DNA from: Nitrospirota bacterium | GTDB taxonomy: Bacteria; Nitrospirota; UBA9217 | Assembly (NCBI GenBank): GCA_023229435.1 | Contig: JALNZF010000014.1 | Location: forward strand, 1-64,000 | Reading direction: 5' to 3' | DNA: 64,000 nt | Part shown: positions 35,495 through 43,548 of the stretch, one piece after another | Position numbering within the stretch: the stretch's first letter is position 1 | Layout: each line of letters starts with the position of its first letter | Notes under the pieces: model-generated | The model's database searches: none | What the model saw: the letters and a program-made list of their open reading frames with translations, nothing else | Told to the model about the DNA's origin: nothing | Program-made: the position numbers and the translations under genes

Positions 35495-35911
35495 TCACTC
35501 CGAACTCTTCCTGCTTCTCAGGAAGGCGCCGAACTTCATATCCACCTTCATGATATGGTCGACGATCCAGTCCACCACCACCTGGTTCGTGGTTGCGGAC
35601 AGATCATAGGAGACGCCCTGCACCCGGGGAAGCGACGCCTGTTCCTTCAGATCGGCAAGCACCGCAAGATATTTTTTGTGGTCCTCCCGCTGCTCCTCCA
35701 ACCCGCCATAGTTCGTATCGCGCATGTGTTTTTCCTCCTCGGAGAAGTGGACCCGCGCGTAATCATCCAGGAACTTGATCGTCCCGTCGATCTCGGACTT
35801 GCAGCGTTGCTGTTTTATGGCGATGACCAGGTTATTGATCCGTTTGAACAGTTCCTTGTGCTGGCTGTCGATGGTGCTGATGCCGGTCGCCAGTTTCTCC
35901 GTCCATTTCAT
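35495..35911 (-). CDS. Bacteriohemerythrin
   Basis: A 138-residue four-helix-bundle protein binding a non-heme di-iron O2 site. Ligand motifs are in order: IDSQHKELF near the N-terminus, HFSEEEKHM with the bridging Glu, DHKKYL and DHIMKVD near the end. It probably serves in O2 sensing, storage or delivery. ATG 35911 follows AGGAG; the open frame continues upstream into the CRISPR array, but that part is meaningless. It is convergent with the multi-PAS kinase. The array's distal end is only 90 bp upstream. Confidence 0.93.
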   Translation of the reverse strand: MKWTEKLATGISTIDSQHKELFKRINNLVIAIKQQRCKSEIDGTIKFLDDYARVHFSEEEKHMRDTNYGGLEEQREDHKKYLAVLADLKEQASLPRVQGVSYDLSATTNQVVVDWIVDHIMKVDMKFGAFLRSRKSSE

Positions 35912-36001
35912 GATAATTCTCCTGATGTCGCGTGGTGGATACTGGATAGTAACAAGCACGGGGAAGGATGTCAAGGGAAGGAGAATATATTGTGTCTGCT
36001 G

Positions 36002-39000
36002 TGGTTCATCCCCGCACGTGCGGGGAACATACGTCCAGATCGCCGAGACCTGTTCCGGTTTCCGGTTCATCCCCGCACGTGCGGGGAACATTTATATCCA
36101 GATGCAATTCGTGTCCATATCCACGGTTCATCCCCGCACGTGCGGGGAACATATTACCTGGACTGAGCGGGCAAATCCGAAAAACGGTTCATCCCCGCAC
36201 GTGCGGGGAACATTTACACCTACCTCAGTTTAAAACCACATTCAACGGTTCATCCCCGCACGTGCGGGGAACATTTCATAGCGATTTGCACCATGATCGG
36301 CATTGCCGGTTCATCCCCGCACGTGCGGGGAACATCGGTGATCGACGAGGCCGCGTTCCACGACGATCGGTTCATCCCCGCACGTGCGGGGAACATGCCA
36401 AATTACAACGCCCAGCCACACCGTCCGGCGGTTCATCCCCGCACGTGCGGGGAACATGCCGGATCTCCCAGCACGATCGATTTGATCGCCGGTTCATCCC
36501 CGCACGTGCGGGGAACATCATTGCGCGCGTCTCCTTACATTAGTTTTTGACGGTTCATCCCCGCACGTGCGGGGAACATGCATCTACCTTGTCACCAAAG
36601 CATTCCTTCCTCGGTTCATCCCCGCACGTGCGGGGAACATGACTTTTGTGCGTCTGAATGACAGCACATCCTCGGTTCATCCCCGCACGTGCGGGGAACA
36701 TGCAGAAAAAACATCGCGTCCGCAGTCGCCAGACGGTTCATCCCCGCACGTGCGGGGAACATTGTTCATGTTTTCCCCCTGTAGGCTTTACTTCCGGTTC
36801 ATCCCCGCACGTGCGGGGAACATATGTAGACCATCTCGTCAATGTCCATCTCGTGCGGTTCATCCCCGCACGTGCGGGGAACATTCTCCGGTGCCGGGTT
36901 GACCGGCTATGGATACCGGTTCATCCCCGCACGTGCGGGGAACATCTGAGGGGAGAGGATAAAAGGGAAGGGAAAAGCGGTTCATCCCCGCACGTGCGGG
37001 GAACATAGCTTAACGCAAGGATCACCGCCGATATCAGCCGGTTCATCCCCGCACGTGCGGGGAACATACAATAGAAGTGGTCGCCAGGCACGCGGGCATC
37101 GGTTCATCCCCGCACGTGCGGGGAACATCATGAGAACTGCTTCGACGCGAGGATGACGGACGGTTCATCCCCGCACGTGCGGGGAACATTCGGTCGTGGA
37201 TGTTTTTTTACAGAATGGGCACGGTTCATCCCCGCACGTGCGGGGAACATGGACTCACCGAAGGACAGTGGCTCTACCTCTACGGTTCATCCCCGCACGT
37301 GCGGGGAACATTCAAATATCACTACGATACTCCTCCGGAAACACGGTTCATCCCCGCACGTGCGGGGAACATATCTCCGGGCTTTAAATATTCCGTCAAA
37401 TGGACGGTTCATCCCCGCACGTGCGGGGAACATTTCATCTATTCGCGGCGGCATCGCCATAGACCCGGTTCATCCCCGCACGTGCGGGGAACATTGTGCT
37501 ATGTCGTCCTCGTAAATATCCCCAGCCGGTTCATCCCCGCACGTGCGGGGAACATCCGCACAAGGAAAGGGGTAATGATATGAACTACGGTTCATCCCCG
37601 CACGTGCGGGGAACATGAGCCGACCGAGCCCCCTGCGTTCGGTGCAGGCGGTTCATCCCCGCACGTGCGGGGAACATATAGCAACGGGCAGACTCGAGAT
37701 CAAGCCGAACGGTTCATCCCCGCACGTGCGGGGAACATAATATGACTTTAATCTCTGCCTTGTATCGCACCGGTTCATCCCCGCACGTGCGGGGAACATC
37801 CGGAGAAAAGCCGGGGCACCGGCAGCACCATCGGTTCATCCCCGCACGTGCGGGGAACATGGAGGCCGTAGATGTCGAAGAAAATAAAACATCGGTTCAT
37901 CCCCGCACGTGCGGGGAACATTAAAGCTGAGATGGCGTCCCGTTCGACAACGACGGTTCATCCCCGCACGTGCGGGGAACATCCAAGGCCGGTCAGTCCC
38001 CGCTGCGAAGCGGCCGGTTCATCCCCGCACGTGCGGGGAACATCTTTGCCGGCAGCTACAGATAGGTCTATTTCGCGGTTCATCCCCGCACGTGCGGGGA
38101 ACATATATGAGGATGGGTCCTTTGGCCAAGAATAACCGGTTCATCCCCGCACGTGCGGGGAACATTCATCCAGAAAAGAACGACGATGATGAACCCTCGG
38201 TTCATCCCCGCACGTGCGGGGAACATAAGTGCCCGCCATCACCGATGAGGACAAGGCGCGGTTCATCCCCGCACGTGCGGGGAACATCTGGGGATTCGGG
38301 ACAAAGTGGGCGTCGAAGCCGGTTCATCCCCGCACGTGCGGGGAACATATAACAGTCGCGTTACGCTCATAATCCCGTCCCGGTTCATCCCCGCACGTGC
38401 GGGGAACATTTTTTGATCCACAAAACGGGCAGGGCTTCAACCGGTTCATCCCCGCACGTGCGGGGAACATAAGATCCCGAAGCCCGGCGGAGGCTATATC
38501 CACGGTTCATCCCCGCACGTGCGGGGAACATTCGGCGGTGGTCCAACATACTGCGTCGGCAACCGGTTCATCCCCGCACGTGCGGGGAACATGCCAGCTG
38601 CCGTTTCATGACGGCAAGCTCCAGCGGTTCATCCCCGCACGTGCGGGGAACATATTGAAACATTCGGGCAGGTCTTGCCCTGCGCCGGTTCATCCCCGCA
38701 CGTGCGGGGAACATTCTGCTGGAGCAGCACCCCGGGGATGCTTTTGCGGTTCATCCCCGCACGTGCGGGGAACATCGATCATCCTGTGATGCCAAAGGGG
38801 AATCTCTCGGTTCATCCCCGCACGTGCGGGGAACATTTCAAGAGACTCGGAGAAATACGGTCTAACATCGGTTCATCCCCGCACGTGCGGGGAACATTCC
38901 CACGTTATCAGCCAATATTGCCAGTGGTGCGGTTCATCCCCGCACGTGCGGGGAACATGGTATAGGTTATGGCTTCATCGAGGCCGAACGCGGTTCATCC

Positions 39001-39385
39001 CCGCACGTGCGGGGAACATGTCCGCTTTCCAACCGGCCAATATAATTTCTACGGTTCATCCCCGCACGTGCGGGGAACATTGACATGGGCGGCCTCCTTG
39101 TTACCGTTTGTTCGGTTCATCCCCGCACGTGCGGGGAACATGGTAATCACAACCCTCCCGAGCGCACTTTCCTCGGTTCATCCCCGCACGTGCGGGGAAC
39201 ATAACAATACCTGCATGGTAAAGTGAACCGCTGGCGGTTCATCCCCGCACGTGCGGGGAACATGAGGTGTTTCAGGCCCAAGAAGAAATGAAGCGCGGTT
39301 CATCCCCGCACGTGCGGGGAACATTGCCGATAATTTATTTCCGTGAAATCGGTTGCCGGTTCATCCCCGCACGTGCGGGGAACAT
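36002..39385 (-). CRISPR. Type I-E CRISPR array, 56 repeats / 55 spacers
   Basis: The 29-bp repeat reads CGGTTCATCCCCGCACGTGC + GGGGAACAT on the plus strand. Its complement (ATGTTCCCCGCACGTGCGGG...) matches the type I-E class, with a CCCCGCACGTGCGGGG palindrome for Cas6e. The period is 61 bp (32-bp spacers) at every point checked, and (39357-36002)/61 is exactly 55. By repeat orientation and cas gene placement, transcription is leftward from the leader at 39386-39473. The leader-distal repeat (36002-36030) has T for C at its first plus-strand base, the usual degeneration of the oldest repeat. Open frames inside the array are artefacts. Confidence 0.99.
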
Positions 39386-39473
39386 ACTTCCGCTACCTCC
39401 CCGAAATCATGAAGCAATTTCGAGGGTCAGTAATCTACCGAACAAAATGCCATAAAACTACCCATCACGTCAC
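39386..39473 (-). promoter_or_regulatory. CRISPR leader
   Basis: The 88 bp between the cas2 stop and the youngest repeat should carry the array promoter and integration signals. On the minus strand it reads GTGATGGGTAGTTTTATGGC then ATTTTGTTCGGTAGATTAC. A TTTTAT box is possible as -10. I cannot place an IHF site with confidence. Confidence 0.6.
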
Positions 39474-39779
39474 TTATGAGTCTGCACCAATTGAAGCCCC
39501 GTTTCCCGGTAGAAACGATACGAGCTTGATGCCGTCCATTTCCTTCGGTATTCTACGATTTTTGCCAAGAGTCATAAAGTCAAAACCCGATTCCGTATTC
39601 GTCGTCCAGGCCATGACCACATTCCCCTCCTCCATTCCCTTTTCAATCTGTCCCCAAATCATTTCACGCACACGGCGCGAAACCTTTCCGACATAGACCC
39701 CGGCCCGCACTTCGAGCAGCCATATTGCCAACCGTCCCCGTAAACGAGGCGGCACATTCTCAACCACGATGACCAGCAT
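39474..39779 (-). CDS. cas2: CRISPR-associated protein Cas2 (type I-E)
   Basis: A 101-residue Cas2e that bridges two Cas1 dimers in the spacer-integration complex. The start MLVIVVENVPPRLRGRLA, then WLLEVRAGVYVG, and a WTTNTESGFDF segment are characteristic of the I-E subfamily. The ATG at 39779 lies inside the end of cas1 (20-bp overlap), so the two are translationally coupled. No DnaQ domain is fused; a separate DnaQ-type exonuclease lies at 49467. The leader and array follow directly. Confidence 0.96.
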   Translation of the reverse strand: MLVIVVENVPPRLRGRLAIWLLEVRAGVYVGKVSRRVREMIWGQIEKGMEEGNVVMAWTTNTESGFDFMTLGKNRRIPKEMDGIKLVSFLPGNGASIGADS

Positions 39780-40683
39780 CTCCGATACCCTCCTTATTGG
39801 GTATTGCAGGAGCAACAGCCTCTTCATGCGGCTTCGGCACTTCCAGACCACCAGCTGCTAAAACCTGTTCAATGGCGGGGATTATCCGTTGAAGCACTTT
39901 GGATTGCCTGAATGCATCCCGGCAGGCTATTCGAACGTCTCTCTCCGGATTACCGGGGTTCCTAGCCGCGATTCGGAACGCCACGGGAACAACGGTTTCG
40001 AACTTGAAAATGTCAGCGATGTCATACACAAAGGACTGCGGCTTGCCGGTATGGATGAAACCAATAGCCGGGGCATACCCAGCAGCCAGAATCGCCGCCT
40101 CGCTGATACCATAGAGACAGGCCGTTGCGGAACTGAGGCACCGGTTCGGCACGTCACCACTCCCCCATTCCGTGTGATCGTAGTTTCGATGTTTCCATTC
40201 AACCTTATACTGCTTTGCAAGTAGATCATACATCTTTCGGACCCGGACACCCTCGATGCCGCGCAGTTGTTCCACGCTGCGTCTTTCCGGCGGTTCTTCC
40301 TTAAATCGCATGGCGTACATTTTGCGGACGACTTTCAATCGGGCATTGTCATCCAGCGCCAGCTTTGCCTGATAGAGAAGCCGATCCGCTCGCGCCCCTC
40401 CCGGCTGGCCCGAGGCATACAGCCGCACCCCACCGTCACCAACCCAAACGAGCAGACACCCCACCCGCGAAGCGAGCGTCACCGCCGCATGGGACACCCG
40501 CGTCCCCGGCTCCAGCATCAGACACGCCACTCCGCCCACGGGAATGTGCGTCCGCACGCCTGTCTTGTCCACGATCACAAACGCGCCGTCAAGAACGTCG
40601 AGGTTCCCCTTCTCCACGAATAGGACCGAAACACGGTCCTTCATAGGAATAGGCTTAAGCGGTGGGAGAATGAGTTCGGTCAT
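39760..40683 (-). CDS. cas1: CRISPR-associated endonuclease Cas1 (type I-E)
   Basis: Integrase of the spacer acquisition complex, 307 residues. The catalytic metal ligands appear as E144 (RGIEG), H211 (GFIHTG) and D221/D224 (VYDIADI). The start LILPPLKPIPMKDRVSVLF is typical of type I-E. The last residues (~280-307) are a poorly conserved tail overlapping cas2. It is not adjacent to cas6e: 1.6 kb of other genes intervene, so it needs its own promoter. This probably lies in the 53-bp gap shared with the divergent toxin gene. Confidence 0.97.
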   Translation of the reverse strand: MTELILPPLKPIPMKDRVSVLFVEKGNLDVLDGAFVIVDKTGVRTHIPVGGVACLMLEPGTRVSHAAVTLASRVGCLLVWVGDGGVRLYASGQPGGARADRLLYQAKLALDDNARLKVVRKMYAMRFKEEPPERRSVEQLRGIEGVRVRKMYDLLAKQYKVEWKHRNYDHTEWGSGDVPNRCLSSATACLYGISEAAILAAGYAPAIGFIHTGKPQSFVYDIADIFKFETVVPVAFRIAARNPGNPERDVRIACRDAFRQSKVLQRIIPAIEQVLAAGGLEVPKPHEEAVAPAIPNKEGIGDAGHRG

Positions 40684-40701
40684 AATGATGTCACTTCCTT
40701 C

Positions 40702-40731
40702 TTGACTTCATATACGGCATTGCCGTATACT
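40702..40731 (+). promoter_or_regulatory. Promoter of the toxin-antitoxin pair
   Basis: TTGACT (40702-40707), an 18-bp spacer and TATACT (40726-40731). The palindrome at 40711-40729 covers the spacer and most of the -10. Transcription would begin about 40737-40738, at the toxin ATG itself, giving a leaderless or near-leaderless message. Confidence 0.55.
40711..40729. promoter_or_regulatory. Perfect 19-bp palindromic operator between cas1 and higB
   Basis: TATACGGCA-T-TGCCGTATA, with 9-bp arms and no mismatch. It lies 27 bp upstream of the cas1 ATG and 7 bp upstream of the toxin ATG. Toxin-antitoxin operons of this type are usually autorepressed by the HTH antitoxin binding such a site. Here the same site also faces the cas1 promoter region. 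Confidence 0.75.
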
Positions 40732-40736
40732 TGGTC

Positions 40737-41060
40737 ATGCTCTGGGAATTCATTGAACTGCCGCCCTTTGCCGAATTGAGAGACGCACTGTTTACCGATG
40801 ACGAGTTTATCTCTCTGCAAGAATTTCTGTGCGAGCATCCCGAAACGGGCGATGTCATCCCCGGAACTGGAGGCTGCCGCAAAATGCGCTGGGCCGCCAA
40901 AGGAAAAGGGAAACGCGGCGGCGCACGAGTCATCTATTATCTCCGGACTGCTGAAGGACAGATCGTTCTGGTCACGGCATACGGAAAAGGAGATCGCGAC
41001 GACGTGCCACGGCCATGGCTGAAACGAATCAAGGAGGTGTTTGAACGTGAGCAAAGCTAA
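40737..41060 (+). CDS. RelE/HigB-family toxin
   Basis: About 107 residues with the small RelE/HigB mRNA-interferase fold. The sequence has ELPPFAELRDALFTDDEF at the start, then CRKMRWAAKGKGKRGGARV and IYYLRTAEGQIVLVTAYGKGD, with the basic residues expected at the ribosome-dependent RNase site. ATG 40737 was chosen over TTG 40731. The toxin precedes the antitoxin, the HigBA order, and overlaps it by 14 bp. It lies within the cas locus, opposite in direction to the cas genes. Whether it is active is not visible from sequence. Confidence 0.88.
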   Translation: MLWEFIELPPFAELRDALFTDDEFISLQEFLCEHPETGDVIPGTGGCRKMRWAAKGKGKRGGARVIYYLRTAEGQIVLVTAYGKGDRDDVPRPWLKRIKEVFEREQS

Positions 41061-41403
41061 AGAAGCAGTACGCCGTTTCATCGAGACCATTGACAAAGGC
41101 GGTAAGGTTGAATGGGCGCGAAAGACCCGTTTCATTCCCAAACCGGATGGATCAATCCGCCGTTTAGTAACGCGCAAGGACGGGACCGTGGAGAAAGACG
41201 AAATCATTCCAGCGGATAGGGCGCTGGTGGCCGAAGCCCGCGCAAAGACCGGCCTGTCGCAGGACAAATTTGCAACGCTTCTCGGCATTTCCGCGCGCAC
41301 CCTCCGCGACTGGGAGCAGGGCCGCCGGTCGCCGTCGGGCGCGGCCAAAACACTCCTCCGCATAGCAGCCAAGCATCCCGAAGTGCTGCGCGAGGTGGCG
41401 TAG
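41047..41403 (+). CDS. HigA-type XRE antitoxin
   Basis: About 118 residues. The C-terminal half is an XRE/Cro helix-turn-helix (TGLSQDKFATLLGIS, then RTLRDWEQGRRSPSGAA), which would bind DNA and repress its own operon. The N-terminal half (VEWARKTRFIPKPDGS) probably contacts the toxin. GTG 41047 was chosen because AGGAGGTG ends seven bases before it. It overlaps the toxin's last codons. The palindrome at 40711-40729 is its likely operator. Confidence 0.9.
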   Translation: MSKAKEAVRRFIETIDKGGKVEWARKTRFIPKPDGSIRRLVTRKDGTVEKDEIIPADRALVAEARAKTGLSQDKFATLLGISARTLRDWEQGRRSPSGAAKTLLRIAAKHPEVLREVA

Positions 41404-41451
41404 CGATACATGTGATCTTCCTTCAATATCATCTTCAAGCTACCATCGAAA

Positions 41452-42206
41452 GGAGTGGTACAAATTGTACCCCTCCTTTTTCTGTCTGCCGTAATGAAGG
41501 GTGGTGGCAATTTGCCGCCCTCCTTTCCCCGATTTTCAGTCAACATCATCCTGTGACAAAATGTCACGACTTCACATCTGTATTCATTGCGCATTCCTTT
41601 TTAACCGGGGGCTTTATTTTTGCCACAGCCTGTGGCAAAATTGGACCGAGTGCGGGATAGGCGCGGTAAAAGGCTATCATCCTCCCTATATTCCGCTCGG
41701 AAAACCCTTTTATTTCAGGAAGCTCATTGCGGAGATCGCGCGCCAGCCGGGGTATGACCGCAGCTCCCCAGCCCTCCCTGTGCTGTCGCTCTTGAAGCAT
41801 TCTACCGATGTCCCAATACATGTTGATCAACTCAGCATTGGCGGACAGCATGGCCCGGGTCTGCCCCTGCCTGATGCGTTGTTTGATCTGGCCGAGCAGT
41901 TCGGCATAGTGGACAAATGGTTGCGGCATATTTTGAACTCCTCAATCAGCCTGTGGTTGAGAATATTTCAGTTGTACGATTTTATCGGACAACTGAGTTG
42001 TCGACATAATGTCTACGACTGAACTCCTCAAGGAGGGGGACAGGATGTCCCTACCCTTTACCAAGCTCCACAATGAAAGAACCATTTATCAGCAACTGTC
42101 CGGTTATTTCGGACGGTTCGATAAAGGGGGGTGGCAATTTGCCCCCACCCTTTTTCCGGAATTTCAGCCAACGTCAGCCCGTGACAAAATGTCACGACCT
42201 CACATC
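41452..42206. repeat. Cluster of distinct palindromes flanking a DUF1016 remnant
   Basis: At least seven hairpins lie in 750 bp. They are GGAGTGGTACAA-A-TTGTACCCCTCC (41452-41476); GGTGGCAA-T-TTGCCGCC (41503-41519); GTGACA-AAA-TGTCAC (41553-41567); TTTTGCCACA-GCC-TGTGGCAAAA (41618-41640); CAGTTGTACGAT-TTT-ATCGGACAACTG (41969-41995); AACTGTCCG-CGGACGGTT (42094-42118); and a second GTGGCAA/TTGCC plus GTGACAAAATGTCAC set at 42132-42195. Two 83-bp blocks, 41496-41578 and 42124-42206, are direct repeats of each other. Confidence 0.75.
41564..41929 (-). pseudogene. Truncated DUF1016 (YhcG-type) nuclease, N-terminal domain only
   Basis: 121 residues matching the N-terminal DUF1016 domain (HYAELLGQIKQRIRQGQ, NAELINMYWDIGRML, LARDLRNELPEIKGFS, RNIGRMIAFYRAYP). 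Full proteins are about 340-370 residues with a C-terminal PDDEXK nuclease domain, which is absent here. The frame ends after ILPQAVAKI with an unrelated tail that runs into a palindrome and a direct repeat. The ATG still has a good GAGGAGT site, so a short product may be made. It lies on the cas strand between cas6e and cas1. Confidence 0.75.
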
Positions 42207-42273
42207 CCAACCGCACGAGCCCGAACGCTCACACCCGCCTCACCAGCATGAGCCCGCAGCCGAAGCCTTTGGC

Positions 42274-42879
42274 CTATGCCCTTGCAAGAGAAAGCATACC
42301 ACACCCGAATGCTTTGGCTGGACCTACGCCGCTTTGCACCAATTCCACCATGGCTTCCGGTTTTGTTACCGCGAGGACACCCTGAAAATTGACAGGCTGT
42401 ATCTTCCCAGCCCTGTCTTCCTTGCTTTTCCTGAATCGGAGCGATGATACGGGATCAATAACAAGGGACTCGATTGTTGCTGCATCCCCAAATTTCCGTT
42501 CTATCCATGAGCGCTGTTCCTCCTCACGCACAAGTGGCACACGACATTTCTTTGGATCTCCTTTGGTGTTTTTCCGTCCACCTTCATCGATGATAGTTTT
42601 CACCGGGTTGGCAACAAGAAGAAACCGCAACCGCTGGTCAGCCAGCATCGATAACGGATATTCCCTGGAAGCCAGTATTCGCGCAAATTTTGATGAAGTT
42701 TCCGGCTCTCGTGCCGATTGCATCAGTATCTCGGCTTGGTTTTGGTCCAACTGCCCGACACGGAAGAGAAAATCACGTTCAGCATCTTTCGCTTCAGGGA
42801 ACAGATTCCATAATACGCAGTGAATTTCATAGGGATTGCGGCAGGCTGCCCCGGTTATCATGACTTTACTCAGATACAT
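42274..42879 (-). CDS. cas6e: CRISPR RNA endonuclease Cas6e
   Basis: Cas6e/Cse3 cuts pre-crRNA at the repeat hairpin and stays on the crRNA 3' end in Cascade. It has 201 residues with tandem ferredoxin-like folds: MYLSKVMITGAACRNPYEIHC at the start, FLLVANPVKT, VNFQGVLAVTKPEAM, and the glycine-rich C-terminal VGPAKAFGCGMLSLA typical of the family. The candidate catalytic His is in the IHCVLW segment. ATG 42879 follows GGAGGTG and overlaps cas5e by 14 bp. It is the last gene of the interference block before the insertion. Confidence 0.95.
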   Translation of the reverse strand: MYLSKVMITGAACRNPYEIHCVLWNLFPEAKDAERDFLFRVGQLDQNQAEILMQSAREPETSSKFARILASREYPLSMLADQRLRFLLVANPVKTIIDEGGRKNTKGDPKKCRVPLVREEEQRSWIERKFGDAATIESLVIDPVSSLRFRKSKEDRAGKIQPVNFQGVLAVTKPEAMVELVQSGVGPAKAFGCGMLSLARA

Positions 42880-43546
42880 TGTCACCTCCGTGAACATAGA
42901 GGTTCCGCGCGGCAAACTGGCGCGGCTGATGGATGAGCGGTACGTCACGGACTCGCTTCATGCGGTCGCTCACCTTTTCTTCGCTATAGATCGTCCCGCC
43001 CGGCGGTTCTATTCCTTTGAAGGCTTCCAGAACATCCGATGATTTCTGTCGCGCTTGAAACAATGGCCGTGCAATCGGGCAACTGCGCCGTCCCAGGTAC
43101 GGCGTGAAGAATGGCTGTTTTACCGATTTTTCCAGATCGTCCAGGCTGATTACGGCGTTTGGATAATTCCAAATCGCCACGGTAAATTCAGCATCATATA
43201 AGTACTCACGCCAGGTTTGGATGGTTTCGTGGCTCTTCAGCCCGGCATAATCTTCGCGAGCGTCTTTCACAGTATGATAGTCAGTGATCTTCATCACGCG
43301 CAATGGACGTTTCGTTCCATCTTTGCGGATTAAGCTCCGTTTGTCCAAGCGTACCGCCATTCCGACACTATCTGCCAATGTTTGAAGTCTCAGACGGTCG
43401 TTACGTTTGATGCCGAGGCATGCGCCGAGAAGCCCCAACATACCGCTTCTCGTGGGAAAATTGGCGGATGGTCGCAACCCCTCGAAGGTATGCTCGCCCC
43501 AAGCCTGCATAGGGCCGTGCAATTTGAGAATGAGAAATTCCCGCAT
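42866..43546 (-). CDS. cas5e: Cascade subunit Cas5e
   Basis: The Cas5e/CasD subunit holds the crRNA 5' handle. It has 226 residues beginning FLILKLHGPMQAWGEHTFEG, with RPSANFPTRSGMLGLLGACLGI, which is typical of type I-E Cas5, followed by YLYDAEFTVAIW and FTPYLGRRSCPIARPLF. GAGGTG lies ahead of the ATG. It is packed between cas7e (2-bp gap) and cas6e (overlap), consistent with co-translation. Confidence 0.95.
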   Translation of the reverse strand: MREFLILKLHGPMQAWGEHTFEGLRPSANFPTRSGMLGLLGACLGIKRNDRLRLQTLADSVGMAVRLDKRSLIRKDGTKRPLRVMKITDYHTVKDAREDYAGLKSHETIQTWREYLYDAEFTVAIWNYPNAVISLDDLEKSVKQPFFTPYLGRRSCPIARPLFQARQKSSDVLEAFKGIEPPGGTIYSEEKVSDRMKRVRDVPLIHQPRQFAARNLYVHGGDNVSE

Positions 43547-43548
43547 GG

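Noticed and set aside
35912..36091. 60-residue upstream extension of bacteriohemerythrin
   Set aside because: It reads into CRISPR repeats; the ATG at 35911 has AGGAG and gives the normal family length.
36002..39440. Several overlapping plus-strand open frames with recurring HPRTCGEH, SSPHVRGT and FIPARAGN peptides
   Set aside because: They are translations of the CRISPR repeat in its three frames; the 61-bp period rotates the frame. No start signals.
41501..42022. 173-codon plus-strand frame across the hairpin cluster
   Set aside because: It is antisense to the DUF1016 remnant, whose protein similarity and ribosome-binding site are clear.
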